Shown piece by piece: positions 1 through 6,544 of a stretch of 18,805 nucleotides of DNA; within the stretch, counting starts at the first letter, position 1, and every line of letters starts with the position of its first letter. Under the pieces are notes generated by a model. It had not been told where the DNA came from. It ran no database searches and saw only the letters and a program-made list of their open reading frames with translations. Source of the DNA: Clostridiaceae bacterium (GTDB taxonomy: Bacteria; Bacillota; Clostridia; Peptostreptococcales; Peptostreptococcaceae). Made by a program: the position numbers and the translations under genes. The stretch is from contig CABIVQ010000055.1 in assembly GCA_902362365.1 (NCBI GenBank), forward strand, positions 1 to 18,805. The letters run 5' to 3'.

Positions 1-121
1 TTTGTGGTTATTATTACTGTAACATGAACATAAACTTATGAACTATTTTTTTACATATTTTTAGATGTTGCACTTAATATGATAATTTATCATTTATATA
101 TTTTAAATTGTTAGACATTAT

Positions 122-663
122 CTATCTTTCAAATAAATTTCCTAATGGACCTAATACACTTCCTTCACCCATTTGCTTTCCATATGCTTCTCGCGCTGAA
201 GCAAAGACTTTAGACGCTAAACGACTAAATGGTAAGCTTTGTATCCATACTTCACCTAGACCCCTTAAAGTTACAAAGAATATTCCTTCTCCACCGAATA
301 AAGTATTTTTTATACCATCTACAAATTCAATATCATAATGAACATCTTTAGTCATTGCAACTAAACAACCTGTATCCAATCTAAGTTTTTCTCTTGATCT
401 TAATTCTTTTTTACAATGGTTCCTCCTACATGGATAAAACAAAGACCATAGCCCTCTAATTTTTTAAGTATAAAACCTTCTCCTCCAAATAACCCTGAAC
501 TATTCTTTTACTATCATCTCCAAAAATAGTCTCCATCTCAATATTTTCATCCATCATCATAGCCCCAGCCTCAGCTACAATAGCTTCTCTAGGATCTAAT
601 TCTATCTCCACAAACTGCATATCATCCCCCTATAGTTTAATAATCAACATCATGAGAATTCAT
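122..663 (-). pseudogene. Decayed AIM24 / TIGR00266-family protein
   Basis: A TIGR00266/AIM24-like gene (beta-sandwich proteins of uncertain role) can be followed through all three minus-strand frames. It starts at the ATG at 661-663, which has a very good ribosome binding site (GGAGGAGG) just upstream. Recognisable pieces are MQFVEIELDPREAIVAEAGA near 560-620, an FGGEGF-like block near 470-490, and an intact C-terminal third (122-405) containing LRLDTGCLVA, NTLFGGEG and WIQSLPFSRLA, which is typical of the family. Lesions: an early in-frame TAA about seven codons in, one extra G in the G5 run near 630, a one-base loss near 490-495, and another one-base loss in the A6 run near 407-412. Reassembled it would be roughly 180 residues, shorter than many family members but with both ends present. 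Homology is recognised from memory of the family. Several lesions together favour a true pseudogene, although the homopolymer ones could be sequence errors. Confidence 0.8.
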
Positions 664-769
664 AAAATACCTCCTCCAAACTAAACTGTTCCTATAATTA
701 TTTATAATATTATTCTTAACTAATTTATATTATTAATTTTAAATATATAATTTCCATATATATAGGCCA

Positions 770-866
770 TTTTAAAAGTCCATATTATATTACTCAAGGG
801 GTAAGAGATGAAAAAATTAATTTTTCATCTCTTACCCCTTGAGTAATATAATATGGACTTTTAAAA
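770..866. repeat. Giant palindrome, 46-bp perfect arms
   Basis: Bases 770-815 are the exact reverse complement of 821-866, with only five bases (ATTAA) between them. A further GGCC at 765-768 can pair with GGCC at 869-872 across a small internal loop. The structure begins 8 bases after the stop codon of the small gene at 875-1135 and lies upstream of the broken AIM24-like gene. Neither side is followed by a T-run, so it is not a standard intrinsic terminator, although as RNA it would form an extremely stable hairpin. It could be a MITE-like element, an unusual transcript end or an assembly fold-back artefact. No target-site duplication was seen. Confidence 0.9.
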
Positions 867-874
867 CCGGCCTC

Positions 875-1135
875 TTATTCAGCATCGAAATCTATATGGA
901 ATTTTCCTAGTGGTGAGTTTATATCAACATATGATAAGTTAAATTGCTCATCCATAACATCTATTTTATATTCAAACAGAACATCATCTTCTTTTTTAGA
1001 CATAAATATATAACTTCCATTTTCCTTGTCTTCTATTTCATCACATATTTCATTGTATATTTCTTCTCCATTTACTATTCCTGTGTATCCAGAATCAGCT
1101 ATTTTTTCTTCTATTAATCTATATATTTCTTCCAT
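875..1135 (-). CDS. Hypothetical small acidic protein, 86 aa
   Basis: I do not recognise a family. The protein is 86 residues, soluble and acidic, with no signal peptide or membrane segment. Residues 1-36 look helical (MEEIYRLIEEKIADSGYTG followed by EIYNEICDEIED), and the second half is beta-strand-like with alternating hydrophobic residues, so a small alpha+beta domain is likely. The ATG at 1135 has a good ribosome binding site (AGAAGGAAGGA) six to eight bases upstream. It lies 81 bases downstream of the flavodoxin-fusion gene on the same strand with no visible terminator between, so the two may be cotranscribed. The giant palindrome follows its stop codon. A normal start, good ribosome binding site and unbroken frame make it a credible gene of unknown function. 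Confidence 0.75.
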   Translation of the reverse strand: MEEIYRLIEEKIADSGYTGIVNGEEIYNEICDEIEDKENGSYIFMSKKEDDVLFEYKIDVMDEQFNLSYVDINSPLGKFHIDFDAE

Positions 1136-1216
1136 TTTTTGTCCTTCCTTCTAATCAATTATTTAGTTTATATACATTAGTTTAAACATTACAAAATTAT
1201 TAGTCAAGAATGTAAA

Positions 1217-2164
1217 TTAAGCATTTATAAGATTTTGCTTAATATCATATCCCATTTCTTTAAATTTTGAATATAAAAATTCAAATTTACTTGGCTTAAC
1301 TTTTATAATATTCATAGAAATAGGTAGATTCTTAAATCTATCAACTCCTATTTTTTTAAGTTTTAGAACTTTCTCATATTCACTACTCCAATAATCTAAA
1401 AGTTCAACTTCTCCAGATATCTGTAATCCATTCAAATGATTCATATCAGTATAATTTTCATATATACTTACAGATATATTTTTATTTTGTAATATTCCTA
1501 CAAATTTTAATCCACCTTCACTTATAAAATAAAAATTTCCTTGGAAATACTCATATTCTATTGGCGTCGACCTAAGAAAATCCTCATAACCCGTTGAAAT
1601 TGAACAAGTATTATTTTCTTTTATAAATTCTTCAATCTCTTTTCTTATAACTTCTCTTGGAGCTTCATTCTTCGGTCTATCAAAATATTCCTTGATTTTT
1701 ATACCTGCATTTATGACCTTTTTATCTTCAAATTTACCCATATCTACAAAGGGTATTTTTATTTTCTTGCAATAACTTTCTAAACTTATTTTATCTTTAT
1801 CATCTAATTTTTCTATCACTAATTGTCCTTTTATAAAGTGGTAGTAAATATCATTTTTCTTTATTAAATCTTTTAGTCTTAATCCATATTTGATTCCATC
1901 AGACTTAGATAATCCCACACTCACTATACATACCTTTTTTTTAGAAAAATCATAAATATGATCCTTAAAATATGTAATTATATGATGTGCTGATTTTTCT
2001 TCATATAAAGGAAAAGCTATCACAATATTTTCATATATATTTACATCTGGCACTTTTTCTTCTATATTACACAATTTAGAAGGACCTAGAATCAATGAAA
2101 GTATATGAGCAACCTTTTGAGTGGTTCCATATTTACTTTCATATATAATAAGAGTGCTATTCAT
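1217..2164 (-). CDS. Flavodoxin domain fused to PNPOx-like split barrel
   Basis: Predicted two-domain cytosolic flavoprotein of 315 residues. Residues 4-160 resemble a flavodoxin of the HemG-like type: a first strand ending in the FMN-phosphate loop ESKYGTTQKVA (9-19), then IVIAFPLY (47-54) and VCIVSVGL (78-85) at the expected later positions. Residues about 178-300 look like an FMN-binding split barrel of the pyridoxamine-phosphate-oxidase superfamily (TPIEYEYFQGNFYFISEGG, FVGILQNKNISVSIY, LQISGEVELLD). The pair suggests an FMN-dependent electron-transfer or reductase activity; the substrate is unknown. An upstream in-frame GTG at 2173 lies inside the ribosome binding site AAGAGGTGG, so the ATG at 2162-2164 is the better start. 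It sits about 115 bases downstream of surE on the same strand. Confidence is high for the flavodoxin half and moderate for the C-terminal half. Confidence 0.8.
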   Translation of the reverse strand: MNSTLIIYESKYGTTQKVAHILSLILGPSKLCNIEEKVPDVNIYENIVIAFPLYEEKSAHHIITYFKDHIYDFSKKKVCIVSVGLSKSDGIKYGLRLKDLIKKNDIYYHFIKGQLVIEKLDDKDKISLESYCKKIKIPFVDMGKFEDKKVINAGIKIKEYFDRPKNEAPREVIRKEIEEFIKENNTCSISTGYEDFLRSTPIEYEYFQGNFYFISEGGLKFVGILQNKNISVSIYENYTDMNHLNGLQISGEVELLDYWSSEYEKVLKLKKIGVDRFKNLPISMNIIKVKPSKFEFLYSKFKEMGYDIKQNLINA

Positions 2165-2279
2165 AATTTCCACCTCTTTTAAATTAATTTATCCGGCTTA
2201 AATTCATTGTCTCTTATTTTATATACATATATCATTTTACTTATTCCTTTATTACGATATTTTTAATATTTGTGGCCCT

Positions 2280-3038
2280 TTATAAGAATTTTATGTTATT
2301 TAAAGCTTCAATCTTTTTCACATTCGTCATCTCTATATTAACAGGTGTTAAAGATATATACCCATCCTCTACTGCAGTTATATCACTACTTTCATCTTGT
2401 TCTAATTCTTTTACTTGTCCACCTATCCAAAAGTATCTATATCCATAAGGACTTACTCTTTCTTCTAGAACATTATCATATTTTCTATCTCCTAAAGTAG
2501 TTACCTTAAAACCTTTTATTTTAGTCTTTGGTATATTTATATTTAAAATACAATCATCTAACATATCTAACTTATCTTTTAAGTTTTTTACTATATTTAC
2601 TACATGTTTAGATGCTTCTTCATAAGTTTCTCTTGATACATTAAATTCATCGTAAGAAACTGCAATTGCTGGTTTATTTTGAACAAGACCTTCTATTGCT
2701 GCGGATACTGTTCCCGAGTATATTACATCTGTCCCTAAATTGGGACCGTTATTTATACCACTTAATACTAAGTCAAAATCAACTTCTGAAAATAAAGCTT
2801 CTATACCTACCTTAACGCAATCTGCAGGTGTTCCAGAAATAGCGTAAGCTTTTATATCATCATCTATAAATGCATCTTTTAGCATTATAGGATTATGAAC
2901 TGTTATCGCATGACCTGTTGCACTTCTTTGACTATCTGGAGCAACCACATACACATTTGCTATTGCCTTCATCGCTTTCGCTAGTTCTAATATTCCTTCT
3001 GCGTTTATTCCATCATCATTCGTAATTAATATATTCAT
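2280..3038 (-). CDS. surE: 5'/3'-nucleotidase SurE
   Basis: SurE is a metal-dependent phosphatase that removes phosphate from 5'- and 3'-nucleoside monophosphates (and short polyphosphates in some species), usually linked to stress and stationary-phase survival. The 252-residue product has the usual family length and the full metal site: D8 and D9 in NILITNDDG, S39 in APDSQRSATGHA and N96 in LSGINNGPNLG, followed by the SGTVSAA segment at 108-114. The ATG at 3038 follows a good ribosome binding site (GAAGAGGTG). In most Gram-negatives surE sits with pcm and rpoS; here it is directly downstream (27 bases) of a ruined amidohydrolase gene and upstream of a flavoprotein, so the classical context is absent. 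The assignment is firm. Confidence 0.97.
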   Translation of the reverse strand: MNILITNDDGINAEGILELAKAMKAIANVYVVAPDSQRSATGHAITVHNPIMLKDAFIDDDIKAYAISGTPADCVKVGIEALFSEVDFDLVLSGINNGPNLGTDVIYSGTVSAAIEGLVQNKPAIAVSYDEFNVSRETYEEASKHVVNIVKNLKDKLDMLDDCILNINIPKTKIKGFKVTTLGDRKYDNVLEERVSPYGYRYFWIGGQVKELEQDESSDITAVEDGYISLTPVNIEMTNVKKIEALNNIKFL

Positions 3039-3065
3039 ATTTTACACCTCTTCATTCTAAAAAAT

Positions 3066-3856
3066 TTAGTTTTTTGATTCATATACAATTCTACCATCAA
3101 AAAAAGTCATTAATACATTAGTTTTTTCTATATCAATTGGATCTATATTAAATATATCCATATCAATAACTATAAAATCTGCATACTTGCCTACTTCAAT
3201 ACTAACTATTTCATTTTCTCTAAAAATAGCATAAGCTCAATTGAAAATATAATCATACTATTAGATATTCTCATCTTTAATTTATCTTCTTCAAATAATC
3301 TTTTCTCTGAATTATGACTTCTTCCAAATTTATACATCTTTATTTAAAATAGTTCAAAAGCTTTCATATACTCTTCTTCAGAATAATTATGTTTTTTATA
3401 AGATGCATTGCTGATTCTTTTAATGTACCCCAATAATTCATTAGTTTCTTCATTTATTTATATTTTTCCATCAATAGGATATAATGTATCAATATCTATA
3501 CTAAACTCTTTAAACTCTTTTGAGTTTAACCACATAGTGTGTCCATCATAGGCTCTGAGAACTATAGATTTATCTATTGAAATCTCATCTAAGTTCCTTT
3601 TTTCGGCCCTTTTCTAAGCTCTTCGCCTTTAAATATTCCTAAAAACCCCCCTATGCCAAACACAACTTTCAATATAACATTTCCTTTAGCATCTATGACT
3701 TTAGTTTCTTTTATATATATTTATTAATATCTTTATCATTTCCTACATATACAATTTTGTTATTCTTTATGACAATTGATTCTTTAATAGAACCTTCTTT
3801 ATCTATTGTATATACTTTTTCATTTATTATAACTATATTGTTATTATCAAAGTCAT
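3066..3856 (-). pseudogene. Remnant of YtcJ-like amidohydrolase (Amidohydro_3)
   Basis: Minus-strand translation in different frames recovers pieces of one metal-dependent amidohydrolase in the correct order. N-terminal strands IVIINEKVYTIDKEGSIKES and IVIKNNKIVYVG (about 3735-3840) are followed by ETKVIDAKGN (near 3690), LDEISIDKSIVLRAYDGHT then MWLNSKEF (3510-3600), YSEEEYMKAFELF (near 3350-3400) and the C-terminal SIEVGKYADFIVIDMDIFNI then VLMTFFDGRIVY, ending in TAA at 3066. An ATG at 3854-3856 with ribosome binding site AAGAGGTG marks the old start. Intact relatives are about 530 residues; this stretch could encode only about 260, so the catalytic HxH region and much of the barrel are deleted, in addition to several frameshifts and stops. 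No functional product is expected. It lies in tandem with surE, which may have been its downstream operon partner. Confidence 0.85.
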
Positions 3857-4094
3857 TGCACCTCTTTATATTAGTTGTTTATATCTACTTCTTTCTATAT
3901 TACCTCATTAAATGTGTATTAAACAGCTAAAAGTAGAAATAATTATAATAAATCGTTCATATTTTCTATTATAAAAAAGTAGATTATATATATTATGTAA
4001 AGTTATTTCTATATAGAATATAACTATTTTCGAAATCATAAAAAATATAAACTTTAAACAGATAAATATATTTTAAGGTAGGTGAGGTTAGAAT

Positions 4095-4277
4095 ATGTCA
4101 TGTAAGTTCTTAAATATTTATATTAAATGTTGCTTTGAATGTAAGGTCAATGATATTTGTCCCAAAAAATGCAGTGGCTTTGGCTCTCATGGCAAAAATT
4201 GTGAGTTTTATGATAATAATATAAATGCTCTTTGTGTATATGAAAATAACGTAAAAAAAGGAGAGCCCTTAGATTAG
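4095..4277 (+). CDS. Small cysteine-rich protein, 60 aa
   Basis: A 60-residue protein with eight cysteines at positions 3, 12, 13, 16, 22, 26, 36 and 47, no signal peptide and no membrane segment. The CCxxC at 12-16 and CPKKC at 22-26 suggest metal binding (zinc or iron-sulfur) rather than secreted disulfides, but this is inference. I do not recognise a named family. The ATG at 4095 has a plausible ribosome binding site (AGGTGAGG, about 8 bases upstream). It is one of only two plus-strand genes, convergent with the acidic-protein gene ending at 4316, and its last codons form part of its own terminator hairpin. The ordered Cys pattern and local signals support a real gene despite its size. Confidence 0.75.
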   Translation: MSCKFLNIYIKCCFECKVNDICPKKCSGFGSHGKNCEFYDNNINALCVYENNVKKGEPLD

Positions 4278-4285
4278 GCTCTTTC
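4260..4285 (+). terminator. Intrinsic terminator overlapping stop codon
   Basis: AGAGCC at 4262-4267 pairs with GGCTCT at 4277-4282 around a nine-base loop, followed by TTTC and a T-rich stretch to about 4300. The 5' arm and loop lie in the final codons of the Cys-rich gene, and its TAG stop (4275-4277) touches the 3' arm. It probably ends that transcript in the short convergent gap. Confidence 0.6.
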
Positions 4286-4315
4286 TTGACTACTTTTTAC
4301 TAATTTATTATCATG

Positions 4316-4831
4316 CTAAAATTCTAGCTTTTTAACACCTAGTTCTACCCATTTAATTAGCTTTTCTCCTTTTTTAGAGAATAAATCTTCTATAATTTCA
4401 TCTCTATCTTCATAAAATCCTTGCATTTCAATAAAACTGCTACTTAAGTATTTATTTTTGATAAATATTACCTTATTATTTTCCTCTTCATTTTTCATTA
4501 AATCTTTTCCTAAATTAATAATTTTATTAATTAATATTAAATTCTCTGTACTTATAATATTTAATTTTTCTGTGAAAACTTCAATCTCTTCTAGCCATGT
4601 ATCTGGTATTTCTTTTGTATCTTTATTTCCATCAAATGATGAAATTTCATACTCTTCTTCTAAATCTATATCTTCTAGAAATTCATCTTCATAATCTATT
4701 TCTTCGTATTCCATGTAATCTATTTCTTCATGCTTAATATTGTTATATTGATTATCAAAATTTTTAATTATATTTATGAAGTTTATTATATCTTCTCTAA
4801 TACCATTTTTATCAAGCATATCATTTCCCAC
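4316..4831 (-). CDS. Hypothetical highly acidic protein, about 171 aa
   Basis: I do not recognise this protein. It is soluble and very acidic, with an N-terminal helical stretch and a dense Glu/Asp/Tyr segment around residues 36-63 (EEIDYMEYEEIDYEDEFLED), then a more ordinary helical half ending in WVELGVKKLEF. The acidic stretch may be unstructured or bind a basic partner; that is only inference. Start choice: the ribosome binding site AAGAGGTG at about 4838-4845 sits six bases before the GTG at 4829-4831, which is in frame; the GTG at 4838-4840 lies within the binding site and the in-frame ATG at 4817-4819 is rather far. An out-of-frame ATG overlaps the chosen GTG. It lies between the Cys-rich gene (convergent) and the PAS kinase (same strand, separated by a terminator). 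Confidence 0.7.
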   Translation of the reverse strand: MGNDMLDKNGIREDIINFINIIKNFDNQYNNIKHEEIDYMEYEEIDYEDEFLEDIDLEEEYEISSFDGNKDTKEIPDTWLEEIEVFTEKLNIISTENLILINKIINLGKDLMKNEEENNKVIFIKNKYLSSSFIEMQGFYEDRDEIIEDLFSKKGEKLIKWVELGVKKLEF

Positions 4832-4920
4832 ATAAAACACCTCTTTTTTATTATTTATTTATATCTATGTATATAGGAAAATTATATATGCATGTTTTTA
4901 TTTAAATTTATTTATACAAA

Positions 4921-4961
4921 ATACCATAAGTAGATTTTAAAATTAAAGCCCCTTATGGTAT
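4921..4961 (-). terminator. Hairpin terminator after PAS kinase
   Basis: ATACCATAAG at 4921-4930 is the exact reverse complement of CTTATGGTAT at 4952-4961, with a 21-base loop. On the minus strand the stem is followed by TTTTGTATAAA. It lies about 45 bases past the kinase stop codon and is the likely end of that transcript. Confidence 0.65.
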
Positions 4962-5006
4962 CTTATATAATTAAAATATATTAAATTTCTTTGTGAAGTA
5001 AATATT

Positions 5007-6218
5007 TTAGCCAGAATAAATGTCTGAAAATTCTATATCACATTTTTCGATTTTAGAGCGTGGCATCTCTCCTATATTTCTTATATTTTTATCATCAATT
5101 ACCTTCATATTTAAAAGTTCAAATTTAAATTCAGAACCCTCATTTACTTTACTTTTTACAGTTATATTACCACCATGCATCTCTACTAAAGATTTCACTA
5201 ATGATAAACCAATACCACTACCTTCACATCTTCTACTAAAATTGCTACTATCTTGGGCAAATCTTTCAAATATTTTATTAATACTCCTTTCAGATATACC
5301 TACTCCATTATCTTTTACAGATACAAAAACTTTTTCATCATTGTTTGTTATACTAACCTTAATTTCTCCACCTGGATCAGTGTACTTAATCGCATTAGAT
5401 AGTAGGTTAAGTATTATTCGTTCTATCTTTTCTGGATCACAACCAATAATAATATCTTCTTCTTCAGTATCAAATATAAGCTTTATACCTCTTTGCTGTG
5501 CATATTGAGTTATAGACATAGTTATATCTTCAATAATTTCTACAATATTATAATTGGACATTTTTATATTATAATACCCTGCATCTATCCTTGTTATATC
5601 TACTAAATTATTTACTAATTTTAAAAGCCTATATGAATTTTGCTTTATTACATGATTATATTTTCTTAAATTAAAGTTTTCATTATAAGTTATATTATTA
5701 TTTTCTATATTTTTGTTAATAAGTTGCATAGTTCCTAAAATTATATTTAATGGAGTTTTAAATTCATGAGATAAGTTAGCAAAAAACTCATTTCTCATAT
5801 TCTCAATAGATAAATTTTCATTTAACTCTTTAATTTTATTCTCCATGAACTTTATCTTTTCTTCTATGTCGATTTTATCTTCTGCAACTTTTGATATGTC
5901 TTTTGATATGATTATAATGCACTCTTTGTCTTCATAATTATCTATTATGATTTTACCATTTACTGATATAGGATTTGAGATTTTAGGATATAATTTTAAA
6001 TTTATATGATTAGCTTCTCTTTCTTTGTTATCTTTTAAATTTATCCATTTTTCTATTCCTTTATTTTCATAACTAATTAAATCTATTACTGTTAATTTAT
6101 TTATTTCATCTTCATTATACTCTAACCTTGATAATAATTTGCTATTACATTTTAAGATTGATCCCTTGATATCACTAATTAGAATATATTCATCAATTAT
6201 ATCAATTAAATCATTCAT
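5007..6218 (-). CDS. Cytosolic PAS sensor histidine kinase (orphan)
   Basis: Histidine kinase with no membrane segment, so it probably senses an internal signal. Counting from the first in-frame ATG at 6236: PAS-like sensor about 7-115, coiled-coil linker 116-148 (rich in E/K/I), HisKA with phospho-acceptor H157 in LSHEFKTPLN, and HATPase with N box N277/N281 (LNLLSNAIKYT), DNGVG at 309-313 and GSGIGL at 339-344. All key residues are present. The second ATG (codon 7, at 6218) is preferred because AAAGGGA lies eight bases before it, while the first ATG has no good site at proper distance. The C-terminal tail ends in DIEFSDIYSG, a motif shared with the second kinase in this window. No response regulator lies nearby, so its partner is elsewhere. 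Confidence 0.93.
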   Translation of the reverse strand: MNDLIDIIDEYILISDIKGSILKCNSKLLSRLEYNEDEINKLTVIDLISYENKGIEKWINLKDNKEREANHINLKLYPKISNPISVNGKIIIDNYEDKECIIIISKDISKVAEDKIDIEEKIKFMENKIKELNENLSIENMRNEFFANLSHEFKTPLNIILGTMQLINKNIENNNITYNENFNLRKYNHVIKQNSYRLLKLVNNLVDITRIDAGYYNIKMSNYNIVEIIEDITMSITQYAQQRGIKLIFDTEEEDIIIGCDPEKIERIILNLLSNAIKYTDPGGEIKVSITNNDEKVFVSVKDNGVGISERSINKIFERFAQDSSNFSRRCEGSGIGLSLVKSLVEMHGGNITVKSKVNEGSEFKFELLNMKVIDDKNIRNIGEMPRSKIEKCDIEFSDIYSG

Positions 6219-6544
6219 TCTAAAATTCCCTTTCATAAAAACATATGAGCATGTCCCTTTATAAGTCTATATCGTATATCAACCTATCTAATAAGGTACT
6301 ATACATTATTTACTATGAAACAGCTCATATAGTAAATATTTATCTTTATTTATAATTATACTATATTCTTTCTAATAATTCTGTTAATTACAGTAAATTA
6401 TTTTTCTTTCTTTAAAAATAATATAATCATGTTCATTTCTCCTAGTAAACTTCTACACTTTTAAACTTTTCTCCTTCTTTATTTGATAATTTATGATGAT
6501 GAATACTTTATTTTTATTATTTAAGACTCATTATTTGATTCTTC
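6219..6544 (-). promoter_or_regulatory. Leader of PAS kinase with dyad and -10 candidate
   Basis: This 326-base gap between the ribosomal-protection GTPase and the kinase has no convincing gene. On the minus strand TATAAT at 6355-6360 is a possible -10 box, but no good -35 was found at standard spacing. Downstream, in the presumed leader, ATTTACTAT at 6308-6316 and ATAGTAAAT at 6329-6337 form a 9-bp dyad. A 12-codon ORF beginning with ATGAACATG near 6435 has AGGAG just before it but is too short to support as a gene. Confidence 0.3.

Noticed and set aside
108..338. Plus-strand 76-residue ORF
   Set aside because: Shadow of the AIM24-like pseudogene on the opposite strand; no ribosome binding site and no family resemblance.
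770..866. Giant palindrome as an ordinary rho-independent terminator
   Set aside because: No T-run on either side and the stem is several times longer than normal terminators in this window.
4007..4018. TTCTATATAGAA palindrome upstream of the Cys-rich gene as an operator
   Set aside because: A 12-base AT-only palindrome is expected by chance in DNA this AT-rich, and no clear promoter surrounds it.
5020..5508. Plus-strand 162-residue ORF
   Set aside because: Lies fully inside the PAS kinase gene on the opposite strand; Ser/Leu/Ile-rich composition is typical of an antisense shadow.
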